Assembly: GCF_025725725.1 (NCBI RefSeq)
Contig: NZ_CP107020.1
Coordinates: 558,001 to 622,000, forward strand
Origin: Brachybacterium huguangmaarense
Lineage (GTDB): Bacteria > Actinomycetota > Actinomycetes > Actinomycetales > Dermabacteraceae
Reading direction: 5' to 3'
Length of the DNA stretch: 64,000 nt
The position numbers and the translations under genes were made by a program. Under the pieces are notes generated by a model. That model was not told the DNA's origin and did not search any database. It was given only the letters and a program-made list of their open reading frames with translations. This document shows, piece by piece, positions 43,232 to 50,550 of the stretch (the first letter of the stretch is position 1; each line of letters opens with the position of its first letter).

Positions 43232-43417
43232 CCCCAAGGCAGCCAGAACGCAGACGTCGATCCCCCGAGACAACCGGAACGCAGAGGTCGGGGCGAACGG
43301 AGCGACCCGGCCAGGGCCTCCGCCCTCGGCTCCGCACCCTCCGCACGCCCGGTTCCCTCCGCACGCCCCGTTTCCCTCAGACGCCCCTGCCCTCCAGACG
43401 CCTCTGCCCCTACTCCC

Positions 43418-44290
43418 TCACGCGGCCCGCAACGACGGCTGCGCGCCGGGCGCGTCGGGGCGGGCGGCGGCCCAGGCGGCCTCGCCGTGGGCCTGTGCCG
43501 GGGCGAGCTCGAAGCCCTCGAGCGGGGAGCGCACGTCCACCTCGAGCGTGCCGCGGTGGACCGTGAGCGCGTTGCCCTGCGGGATCGAGACGAAGGCGTC
43601 CTGCGGGTAGCCCGAGGAGCTCACGATCACGCGATGCTCCTCGACCAGGCAGCGCAGGTCGTAGGTGTCCCACGTCGAGTCCTCGCGCAGCTGCGCGGGG
43701 TCCGACTGGGCATAGGCGACGAGCTCGTGCGGTGTCATCACGAGGCAGTTGAGACCCTCGGGGTAGCGTCCGCCGAGCTCCTGGACCCACTGCGTGACGT
43801 CCTGCGCGGCGCGCTGCACGGCGAGCGCCCAGCCCGTCTCGCGGGCGTGCGCGGTGATGAGCGAGAAGTAGAGCTCGGAGTCCGTCGTTCCCTGCACGCC
43901 GCGGCCGCCGCGCGCCAGCACGCGCTCGCGGAACCCGTCGGGCATGTCGAACTGGCCGTTGTGGGCGAACGCGACATCGCCCTCGACGAAGGGATGGGTG
44001 TTGTCGAGCGAGAGGCCCAGGCCCACGCTCGCGCGACGCAGGTGCACGATCACGAGCTCCCCGTCGGCGTCCGCGACCGCCTGGCCGTACTCGTTCGAGA
44101 CCCGGGCCGTGTCGATCCCCTTGCGCACCTCGAGCACGGGCGCGGACTCCGACGAGTTCGAGGAGTACCAGGCCACTCCCCACCCGTCCTTGTGCCGCTC
44201 CGAGAGGGCGGTGAACAGGGGCAGCTCGTCGGGGACGGCCTCCCTGAGGGGGGTGTGCTCACGGGTGACGACGCCGAGGAGACGGCACAT
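43418..44290 (-). CDS. Class II glutamine amidotransferase (YafJ/EgtC-like)
   Basis: N-terminal-nucleophile amidotransferase (290 aa). Cys2 directly after the initiator Met is the catalytic residue (MCRLLGVVTREH). HKDGWGVAWYS near 33-43, HLRRASVG and FAHNGQFDMP complete the glutamine-binding site. No synthase domain follows, so either it partners another enzyme or it acts as an amidohydrolase as EgtC does in ergothioneine synthesis. No egt genes are nearby. The ATG at 44290 is fixed by the Cys2 requirement. It follows gluD on the same strand after 55 bp and may be read with the glutamate operon. Confidence 0.88.
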   Translation of the reverse strand: MCRLLGVVTREHTPLREAVPDELPLFTALSERHKDGWGVAWYSSNSSESAPVLEVRKGIDTARVSNEYGQAVADADGELVIVHLRRASVGLGLSLDNTHPFVEGDVAFAHNGQFDMPDGFRERVLARGGRGVQGTTDSELYFSLITAHARETGWALAVQRAAQDVTQWVQELGGRYPEGLNCLVMTPHELVAYAQSDPAQLREDSTWDTYDLRCLVEEHRVIVSSSGYPQDAFVSIPQGNALTVHRGTLEVDVRSPLEGFELAPAQAHGEAAWAAARPDAPGAQPSLRAA

Positions 44291-44345
44291 GGGGCAGGAC
44301 CTGCTTCCGAGGACGGACGGAGTGGGACGGGCGCGGGCGGGTCGG

Positions 44346-45188
44346 TCAGTCGACCAGCGAGCCCGTGGTGGAGGCGGCACGTCGCTGCATGCGACGGTCC
44401 AGCCAATGCGCGAACTGGGTCAGCACGAAGTTCAGCGCGACGTAGATGAAGGCCACGATCAGATAGGTCTGGATCAGGAAGTGCGTGTACGCGACGAGCG
44501 ACTTGCCCTGGTACTGCAGCTCGTTGTAGCTGACCACGAAGCCGAGCGTCGAGTCCTTGAGCAGGGAGACGAGGGCCAGGATCAGGCTCGGCAGGACCAG
44601 GCGGATCGCCTGCGGGATCACGACGTAGCGCAGGGTCTGGGCGTGCGTCAGGCCGATCGACGCGGCCGCCTCGGACTGTCCGCGGTCCACCGCGCGGATG
44701 CCAGCGCGGAACACCTCGGCGGTCGTGGCCGAGGACACCAGGATCATCGGGATCACGAGCATCCAGAACCGCGGGAACGTGACGTTGAAGGGCGCGCCCG
44801 GCAGGGCGAGCAGGAAGAAGTAGACGACGAGCAGCATCGGGATCGAGCGGAAGACCTCGATCCACGCGGTCGTGACCCAGCGCAGCGGCAGGAACGAGCT
44901 GAGCCGGCCGAGGGCCAGCAGGAGCGCGAGCGGGAACGCGAACACGGCGGCCACGGCCGTGGCCAGGAACGTGCCCTTGGCCCCCTGGCCGAGGAAGGCG
45001 ATGTAGTCCGGCCGCAGGAACGGCGCCCAGCGATCGGCCGCGAGCTGCCCGTTGACCCCGAACTGGTACAGCCCCAGGGCGATGACGCCGAGGATCGCGA
45101 GCGCGCTCAGGAGCGACAGCAGCAGGATCCGCCGTCGCCCGCGGGGCCCGGGCTCGTCGAACAGGACTCGGGTGGCGCTCGCGCTCAT
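44346..45188 (-). CDS. gluD: Glutamate-type ABC transporter permease GluD
   Basis: Polar-amino-acid ABC permease (280 aa). After a short basic N-terminus and an extra first helix (ILLLSLLSALAILGVIAL), the core helices include GTFLATAVAAVFAFPLALLLALG. The EAA-type loop reads QSEAAASIGLTHAQTLRYVVIPQ. It overlaps gluC by ATGA (45185-45188) and is the last transport gene of the gluA-gluB-gluC-gluD series. Confidence 0.92.
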   Translation of the reverse strand: MSASATRVLFDEPGPRGRRRILLLSLLSALAILGVIALGLYQFGVNGQLAADRWAPFLRPDYIAFLGQGAKGTFLATAVAAVFAFPLALLLALGRLSSFLPLRWVTTAWIEVFRSIPMLLVVYFFLLALPGAPFNVTFPRFWMLVIPMILVSSATTAEVFRAGIRAVDRGQSEAAASIGLTHAQTLRYVVIPQAIRLVLPSLILALVSLLKDSTLGFVVSYNELQYQGKSLVAYTHFLIQTYLIVAFIYVALNFVLTQFAHWLDRRMQRRAASTTGSLVD

Positions 45189-45868
45189 GCTCCGGCTCCG
45201 ATCCGCGTGGTGTGGCGGTTGAGCAGGCGGGTCGGGGACAGTCGGCGCTCGAGCAGCCAGCCGACGAGGCCGCCTGCGAAGGCCAGGCACAGGTAGACGG
45301 CCCCGACGAACAGGAACATGAGCACGGCCTGCGCGTACTGGTTGTTGATCGCCTGGGTCTGGTAGGTCAGCTCGGGCACCGCGACGGCCGCGCACAGCGA
45401 TGAGCCGATCACGGTGCCGATGAAGATGTTGACGAGCGGCTGGATCATCGTGCGGAAGGCCTGGGGCAGCACGACGAACCGGAGGACGCTGAAGAACCCG
45501 AGGCCGATCGAGCGTGCGGCCTCGGCATGGCCGATCGGGACCGTGTTGATGCCCGAGCGCACGGTCTCGCACACGAACGCCGAGCCCGACAGCACGAGCG
45601 CGAGCACGCCGGTCCAGAACAGCGGGAGCAAGAGGCCCGCGTCGGGCATGCCGAAGGCGAGCAGCACGAGCAGGGAGAGCATCGGCATGTTGCGGAAGAT
45701 CTCGACGTAGACCGTGGCGGCCCAGCGCAGCGGGGGGATCGGGCTGACGCGGAACACGGCCAGCAGGGTCCCGAAGATGAGCGAGAACGCGTATCCCAGG
45801 ATCGTGAGCAGGCACGTCGTGCCGATCCCGTGCAGCAGGGCCGGGATGTTGTCGGTGATAGCGTCCAT
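45185..45868 (-). CDS. gluC: Glutamate-type ABC transporter permease GluC
   Basis: Polar-amino-acid ABC permease (227 aa) forming the channel with GluD. GIGTTCLLTILGYAFSLIFG is the first helix, and HAEAARSIGLGFFSVLRFVVLPQ is the ATPase-contact loop. The ATG at 45868 follows GAGGAGG. A perfect 15-bp hairpin separates it from gluB, so the binding protein is probably expressed more strongly than the permeases. Confidence 0.93.
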   Translation of the reverse strand: MDAITDNIPALLHGIGTTCLLTILGYAFSLIFGTLLAVFRVSPIPPLRWAATVYVEIFRNMPMLSLLVLLAFGMPDAGLLLPLFWTGVLALVLSGSAFVCETVRSGINTVPIGHAEAARSIGLGFFSVLRFVVLPQAFRTMIQPLVNIFIGTVIGSSLCAAVAVPELTYQTQAINNQYAQAVLMFLFVGAVYLCLAFAGGLVGWLLERRLSPTRLLNRHTTRIGAGA

Positions 45869-45893
45869 GGGCTCGGCCTCCTCTCATCGGTCG

Positions 45894-45927
45894 GTCCGCC
45901 GTGCGCGCGCCGGCGCGCACGGCGGAC
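45894..45927 (-). terminator. Intercistronic hairpin gluB-gluC
   Basis: GTCCGCCGTGCGCGC (45894-45908) pairs perfectly with 45913-45927, loop GCCG. It is placed like the SBP-permease hairpin at 16540-16572. Confidence 0.65.
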
Positions 45928-45933
45928 GCGCTG

Positions 45934-46929
45934 TCACTCGGCGGGGGCGGTGTCGCCGATCGTGGGCGGCGCCGGGGTGTCGCCCTCGACGACCTGGCCG
46001 ATGGTGGCCTTCCACAGCTTGGCCCAGGTGCCGTCGTCGTAGATCTTCTGCAGGAAGCCGTTGACGAAGTCGAGGGAGTCCTCGTGGTCCTTGGACAGGC
46101 CGATGCCGTAGGGGTCCTTCGTGAAGGGCTCGCCGACCACCTTGAGGGAGTCGTCGGCGACGGCGTTGGACAGCAGGATCGACTGGTCGAGCACGTAGGC
46201 GTCGACGCGCTTCTGCTTGAGCGCGGCGATGCACTGGTCGTTCTCGGCGAACTGCTGGATGTCGGAGTCCTGGGCGTCCGGGACGTGCTTCATGATGGCG
46301 TCATACCCGGTCGACGCGGACTCGGTCGTGATCTTCTTGCCCTTGAGGTCGTCGAGCGAGGAGATCGAGTCGTCGTCCGAGCGCACCTGGATGGCCGCGC
46401 CCGAGGCGTAGTACGGGCCCGCGAAGTTGACCTTCTCCATGCGCGGCGCCGTGATCGAGTAGGTCGCGACGACGACGTCGACGGTGCCGTTCTGAAGCAT
46501 GGTCTCGCGGGTCTCGACGGTGGTGTCGAGGTAGTCGATCTTCTCCGTCGAGTCCTTGCCCAGGATGTACTGGGCGAGCAGCTGGGTGATGCCGGCGTCG
46601 AAGCCGGTCACCTTGCCCGTCGACGGGTCCTTGAGCGAGAAGATCTGGCCGGTCGTGATGCCGCCGCGCTTGAGCTTGCCGGCCTCCTTGATGCCCTGGG
46701 CCCACTCGCTGCCCGAGACCGTCGCGTCGTCGGCGACGGGGCCGCCCGCGATGATCTCGTCGTAGTCGGAGCCGACGTTCGAGCCGCCGCCTCCGTCGGA
46801 GCCTCCGGAGCCGCCGATGGCGGGGGCGTCGGAGCCGCTCGAGGAGCACGCCGCGAGCGCGGCGCCGACGGGCAGGAGGGCGGCGGCACCCAGCAGGGCG
46901 CGGCGCGAGGGGCGGGTCGAGGGGTTCAT
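45934..46929 (-). CDS. gluB: Glutamate-type ABC transporter binding lipoprotein GluB
   Basis: Extracytoplasmic receptor for an acidic amino acid (331 aa). The signal peptide has a twin-arginine motif (SRRALLG) and a lipobox ending at Cys28 (LAACSS), then a Gly/Ser/Asp linker of about 30 residues. The SBP family 3 domain shows TGFDAGITQLLAQYILG, VVVATYSITAPRMEKVNFAGPYY and the clamp-region motif KDPYGIGLSKDHE. Glutamate is inferred from similarity of the operon to corynebacterial gluABCD. The ATG at 46929 follows GGAGAAG. Confidence 0.92.
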   Translation of the reverse strand: MNPSTRPSRRALLGAAALLPVGAALAACSSSGSDAPAIGGSGGSDGGGGSNVGSDYDEIIAGGPVADDATVSGSEWAQGIKEAGKLKRGGITTGQIFSLKDPSTGKVTGFDAGITQLLAQYILGKDSTEKIDYLDTTVETRETMLQNGTVDVVVATYSITAPRMEKVNFAGPYYASGAAIQVRSDDDSISSLDDLKGKKITTESASTGYDAIMKHVPDAQDSDIQQFAENDQCIAALKQKRVDAYVLDQSILLSNAVADDSLKVVGEPFTKDPYGIGLSKDHEDSLDFVNGFLQKIYDDGTWAKLWKATIGQVVEGDTPAPPTIGDTAPAE

Positions 46930-46984
46930 CGGACTTCTCCGTTCGAGAGGGACTGCGGACTGCGGTGGCGCACGGGCGCCGGGA

Positions 46985-47746
46985 TCAGTGGGCCAGGATC
47001 TTGGACAGGAACGCCCGGGCGCGCTCGGAGCTGGGGGCGGTGAAGAACTGCTCGGGCTCGGCCTCCTCGACGATCTCGCCGGAGTCCATGAACACGACGC
47101 GGTCGCACACGTGGCGCGCGAAGCCCATCTCGTGCGTGACCACGAGCATCGTCATGCCGGCCTCAGCGAGCTCCTGCATGACGTCGAGCACCTCCTTGAT
47201 GACCTCGGGGTCGAGGGCGGAGGTGGGCTCGTCGAACAGGAGGGCCTTGGGCTGCATGGCGAGCGCGCGGGCGATCGCGACGCGCTGCTGCTGGCCGCCG
47301 GAGAGGGCCGCGGGCAGGTTGTGCTCCTTGCCCTGCAGGCCCACGCGCGCGAGCAGCTCCATCGCCTGCTTCTGGGCCTCGGCCTTGGCGACGCCCTTGA
47401 CCTTGACCGGGCCGAGGGTCACGTTGTCGACCGCGCGCATGTGCGGGAAGAGGTTGAAGGACTGGAAGACCATGCCCACCTCGGAGCGCAGCTTCGCGAG
47501 GTCCTTGCCCTCCTCGGGCAGCGGCTTGCCGTCGATCGTGATGGTGCCCGAGGTGATGGTCTCGAGCCGGTTAATGCAGCGGCACAGGGTGGACTTGCCG
47601 GAGCCCGACGCGCCGATCAGGGCGACCACCTCGCCGCGGTGGATGTCGAGGTCGATGTCCTTGAGGGCCTGGAAGTCGCCGAAGTACTTGTCGACGCCGC
47701 GCACGGAGATGAGGGCCTCGCCGCTCGAGCTCACATCGTTCGTCAT
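46985..47746 (-). CDS. gluA: Glutamate-type ABC transporter ATPase GluA
   Basis: Nucleotide-binding subunit (253 aa) of the polar-amino-acid class and first gene of the operon. Walker A is GASGSGKS (45-52), the signature LSGGQQQR starts at 148, and Walker B is [13 protein letters not shown]. The ATG at 47746 has no Shine-Dalgarno sequence. A promoter with TGGACA and CATTCT boxes places the transcription start at or next to the ATG, so the mRNA is probably leaderless. Confidence 0.94.
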   Translation of the reverse strand: MTNDVSSSGEALISVRGVDKYFGDFQALKDIDLDIHRGEVVALIGASGSGKSTLCRCINRLETITSGTITIDGKPLPEEGKDLAKLRSEVGMVFQSFNLFPHMRAVDNVTLGPVKVKGVAKAEAQKQAMELLARVGLQGKEHNLPAALSGGQQQRVAIARALAMQPKALLFDEPTSALDPEVIKEVLDVMQELAEAGMTMLVVTHEMGFARHVCDRVVFMDSGEIVEEAEPEQFFTAPSSERARAFLSKILAH

Positions 47747-47752
47747 AGGTTG

Positions 47753-47781
47753 AGAATGAGCCCCGACCCCCGATGTGTCCA
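47753..47781 (-). promoter_or_regulatory. gluA promoter (-35 TGGACA, -10 CATTCT)
   Basis: On the minus strand TGGACA (47776-47781) is followed after exactly 17 nt by CATTCT (47753-47758), with 6 nt to the gluA ATG. Spacing and sequence fit a housekeeping sigma promoter for a leaderless transcript. Confidence 0.65.
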
Positions 47782-47942
47782 CCCGGCGAAACTCGGATTC
47801 ACATATCGAGACCACTTCGTGACCGGAGCCCGCCGCCGGCGCCGGCCGTGCGAGCGCCGCGTCCTCCGGCGGTCCTACCGTGGAGGCACGGCCCTCCCCC
47901 GCCCACCATCCCGGCGCACCCGCCCCGACCCCAGGAGATCCC

Positions 47943-48866
47943 ATGACGACCGCCCCGCGCACCCTCACCGCGCCCCTCGACGAGCGCGGCTTCGCCCTCG
48001 TGCTGCACGGCGGCGCGGGCGGACGGGTCGAGGAGCTCTCGCTCGAGGCCAAGGCGGACTACGACGCGGGGCTCGCGGCGGCGCACCGCGCCGGCGAGGA
48101 GGTGCTCGCCGCGGGCGGCGCCGCGCTCGACGCGGTGTGCGCGACGGTCACCGCGCTCGAGGACGATCCGCTGTTCAACGCGGGCCGCGGCGCCGCGCTC
48201 ACCGCGAGCGGGCGGGCCGAGCTCGACGCGTCCGTGATGACCGGCGACGGCGCGGCCGGCGCCGTCGCCGCCTCGCGCTGGGCCCGCAACCCGGTGCAGG
48301 CGGCGCGCGCCGTCATGGAGCGCACCGACCACGTCCTGCTGGTCGCCCCGGCGGCCGAGCTGGTCCGCTCCTGGGGGCTCGAGACCGTCGACCCCGAGCA
48401 CTTCGTGACCGAGGCGCGGCTCGCGCAGCTCCGGCGCGTCCTCGCCGCGCGTCAGGAGGCACCGCGCCACGGCACCGTCGGCGCGGTCGCGATCGACGCC
48501 GAGGGGCGCATCGCCGCCGCGACCTCGACGGGCGGCATGGTCGGCCAGGCCGACGGCCGGGTCGGGGACTCCCCGATCATCGGCGCCGGCACCTTCGCGC
48601 GCGACGGCGTCATCGGGGTGTCGTGCACGGGCGAGGGCGAGGCGTTCCTGCGCGGCGCGGTCGCCCACGACGTCACGGCCCGCATCGCCTACGCCGGCCA
48701 GGAGCCGCTCGCGGCGATCGAGGCGACGATCGCGGCGGAGCTCACGGCGCGCGGCGCCTCGGGCGGCCTGATCGCGGCGGGGCCGACCGGCGTCGTGGTG
48801 GCCCACAACTCCCCCGCCATGTTCGCGGCCTACCGCGAGGGCGAGCGGCTCGTGACGCTGACCTGA
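47943..48866 (+). CDS. Isoaspartyl peptidase/L-asparaginase (plant-type, Ntn hydrolase)
   Basis: Autoprocessing Ntn amidohydrolase (307 aa) that cleaves isoaspartyl dipeptides and/or asparagine. The nucleophile of the mature beta subunit is Thr178, exposed by cleavage after Gly177 in [18 protein letters not shown] near residues 19-27, NAGRGAALT near 79-87 and the substrate loop [12 protein letters not shown] are family signatures. The ATG at 47943 follows AGGAG. It is divergent from gluA: its products are aspartate-type amino acids, so a link with the acidic amino acid transporter is reasonable but unproven. Its stop is directly adjacent to that of the convergent kinase gene. Confidence 0.92.
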   Translation: MTTAPRTLTAPLDERGFALVLHGGAGGRVEELSLEAKADYDAGLAAAHRAGEEVLAAGGAALDAVCATVTALEDDPLFNAGRGAALTASGRAELDASVMTGDGAAGAVAASRWARNPVQAARAVMERTDHVLLVAPAAELVRSWGLETVDPEHFVTEARLAQLRRVLAARQEAPRHGTVGAVAIDAEGRIAAATSTGGMVGQADGRVGDSPIIGAGTFARDGVIGVSCTGEGEAFLRGAVAHDVTARIAYAGQEPLAAIEATIAAELTARGASGGLIAAGPTGVVVAHNSPAMFAAYREGERLVTLT

Positions 48867-49667
48867 TCAGCCCGCGTAGGCGCCCTGGTAGACGGCCTCG
48901 AAGGGGGCGTGGCCGCCCTGACGATGCGCGATCGCGCTGTCCACGACGGCCTTGGCGGTCCGCGCCGCCTCGAGCGGGGTCGCGCCCTTGGCGAGCTCGG
49001 CCGTCACGGCGGCGGCGAGCGTGCAGCCCGCTCCCGAGACCCGCTCCTGGCCCACCTTGGGGCTCGCGAGCTCGACCATCTGCTCGCCGTCGTAGAACAC
49101 GTCGACCGCGTCGTCGCCCGGCAGCTCGACGCCGCCCTTGGCGAGCACGACCGCGCCCGAGGCGTCGTGGATGCGGCGCGCCGCCTCCTGGAGGTCCTCG
49201 ACCGACTCGATCGCCTCCATCCCGGACAGCGAGAGCGACTCGAAGAGGTTGGGCGTCACGAAGGTCGCGAGCGGGAGGATCGTCTGCTTGAGCGCGTTGT
49301 CCGTGTCGAGCGCCGCGCCGGGCTCCTGCCCCTTGCAGATGAGGACGGGGTCGAGCACGACGTTCCGCCACTCCTGACGGCCGAGCGCGGCGGCGACCGC
49401 GTCGATCGTGGCCGGGGTGCCGAGCATGCCGATCTTGACGGTGTCGATGTCGTGGAGGGCGGTCGTCGCCTCGATCTGGTCCTGGATCACCTGCGGGTCG
49501 ACCGGCACGAAGCGGTGCGCCCACCCGTTGTCCGGGTCGAAGGAGACGATGCAGGTCAGGGCCACGGTGCCGAAGGTGCCGAGCTGGTGGAAGGTCTTCA
49601 GGTCGGTCTGCGCGCCGGCGCCGCCGGTGGCCTCGGAGCCGGCGATGGCAAGGGCGACGGGGATCAT
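48867..49667 (-). CDS. pdxK: Pyridoxine/HMP kinase-like PfkB-type kinase
   Basis: Ribokinase-fold kinase (266 aa) of the ThiD/PdxK group. AIAGSEATGGAGAQTDLKTF near residues 7-26 is the substrate loop, where ThiD proteins usually have GSDSSGGAGIQADLK. The catalytic-site motif is KVGQERVSGAGCTLAAAV with the general-base segment GAGC. The Glu in GSEATGG and the overall pattern resemble Bacillus PdxK-type pyridoxine kinases more than ThiD. No thiamine genes are near, whereas pdxST lies 9 kb away. The ATG at 49667 follows AGGAGG. A role in vitamin B6 salvage is the best guess. Confidence 0.8.
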   Translation of the reverse strand: MIPVALAIAGSEATGGAGAQTDLKTFHQLGTFGTVALTCIVSFDPDNGWAHRFVPVDPQVIQDQIEATTALHDIDTVKIGMLGTPATIDAVAAALGRQEWRNVVLDPVLICKGQEPGAALDTDNALKQTILPLATFVTPNLFESLSLSGMEAIESVEDLQEAARRIHDASGAVVLAKGGVELPGDDAVDVFYDGEQMVELASPKVGQERVSGAGCTLAAAVTAELAKGATPLEAARTAKAVVDSAIAHRQGGHAPFEAVYQGAYAG

Positions 49668-49735
49668 GCGTTCCTCCTGGCGGGTGCGTGCGGGATCGAC
49701 CAGAATGCTACGCGCTCGCGAGGAGGCCGCTGGAG

Positions 49736-49741
49736 TACAGT
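49736..49741 (+). promoter_or_regulatory. Leaderless-type -10 box before the GtrA gene
   Basis: TACAGT is followed by 7 nt and the GTG start at 49749, with no ribosome binding site. Confidence 0.5.
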
Positions 49742-49748
49742 GCCTCGC

Positions 49749-50351
49749 GTGCCGACCCCCTCGCCTGCCGCTCCCTCGGCCGACGCGCCGTCGGCCGGAG
49801 CCTCCCGTCCCGACGCCGCCGGGCGCCGCGCCCACCACCCCGGATGGCAGCGCGGACTCGTGGCCCGCCATCTGGGCTCGAGCCTGAAGTTCCTGGTCGT
49901 GGGCGGCATCGTCTTCCTCGTCGACGCCGCGACGTACAACGTGCTCGTGTTCCTCGACCCCGTGCACGGGTGGGGCCACGGCGTCCTGTTCGACCATCCC
50001 GTGACGGCCAAGGTGCTCACGATCGCCTTCGCGAGCGTGCTCACGTATCTGGGCAACCGGCTGTGGACGTTCGCGGACCGGCCGAGTCCGCGGACCACGC
50101 GCTCGATCGTCGCCTTCGTCGTCGTGAACCTGATCGCCACCGGCCTGCAGCTGGGCTGCCTCGCCTTCTCGCGGTACGTGCTCGGGCTCGACTCCCCCCT
50201 CGCGGACAACATCTCGGGGACCCTCATCGGACAGGTCGTCTCGACCTCGTTCCGGTACGTCACCTACGGGCGCTTCGTGTTCCCGCCCCATCACTCCGCG
50301 CACGAGGCGGATCCACGGCCCCAGGGCCGCTCTGACGTGCCCGAATCTTGA
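49749..50351 (+). CDS. GtrA family membrane protein
   Basis: Small polytopic membrane protein (200 aa, four helices) of the GtrA/DPMS family, thought to flip or help present polyprenyl-linked sugars for cell-surface glycosylation. A Pro/Ala/Ser-rich cytosolic N-terminus (about 50 residues) is followed by SSLKFLVVGGIVFLVDAATY, then YLGNRLWTF and the terminal FRYVTYGRFVF, all typical of the family. The GTG at 49749 rests on the leaderless -10 box. No glycosyltransferase gene is adjacent, so the sugar is unknown. Confidence 0.88.
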   Translation: MPTPSPAAPSADAPSAGASRPDAAGRRAHHPGWQRGLVARHLGSSLKFLVVGGIVFLVDAATYNVLVFLDPVHGWGHGVLFDHPVTAKVLTIAFASVLTYLGNRLWTFADRPSPRTTRSIVAFVVVNLIATGLQLGCLAFSRYVLGLDSPLADNISGTLIGQVVSTSFRYVTYGRFVFPPHHSAHEADPRPQGRSDVPES

Positions 50352-50407
50352 CTCGCGCGCGCGGCACGCACATCCAGAAGGCCCGCGATCCGACCTCTCG
50401 GTCGCCC

Positions 50408-50413
50408 TACACT
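50408..50413 (+). promoter_or_regulatory. Candidate -10 box of the mannitol PTS operon
   Basis: TACACT lies 138 bp before mtlA and would give a leader of about 130 nt. No matching -35 or operator is evident. Confidence 0.35.
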
Positions 50414-50550
50414 GGGCGCATCGGCTCTCCGCCGTGCCGACGTCATCCCCGCGGAGCGGCAGGGAGCTGTCGACGGCCCACCCGGGCCGCTCCTGCTATC
50501 ACCCCGTGGTCGCGACATCGTCGTCGCCCGGGCCTCCGCGAAGGACACAC

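Larger units (their letters stand above)
42073..43417. repeat. 1.3-kb non-coding repeat locus between pdxR and the amidotransferase gene
   Basis: The stretch between two convergent genes is made almost wholly of repeats: 24-27-bp units (42104-42185), a 348-bp tandem duplication, an array of 31-bp units (43010-43133), a second 30-31-bp family (43221-43290) and three copies of a hairpin. Its GC content is visibly lower than that of the neighbours. Short open frames exist but follow the repeats rather than codon bias. Confidence 0.75.

Noticed and set aside
42073..43417. Plasmid-type replication origin with iterons
   Set aside because: The phased repeats fit the idea, but there is no rep or par gene and the surroundings are ordinary chromosomal genes.
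50414..50550. Riboswitch in the mtlA leader
   Set aside because: The leader of about 130 nt has no recognisable aptamer motif or terminator/antiterminator pair.
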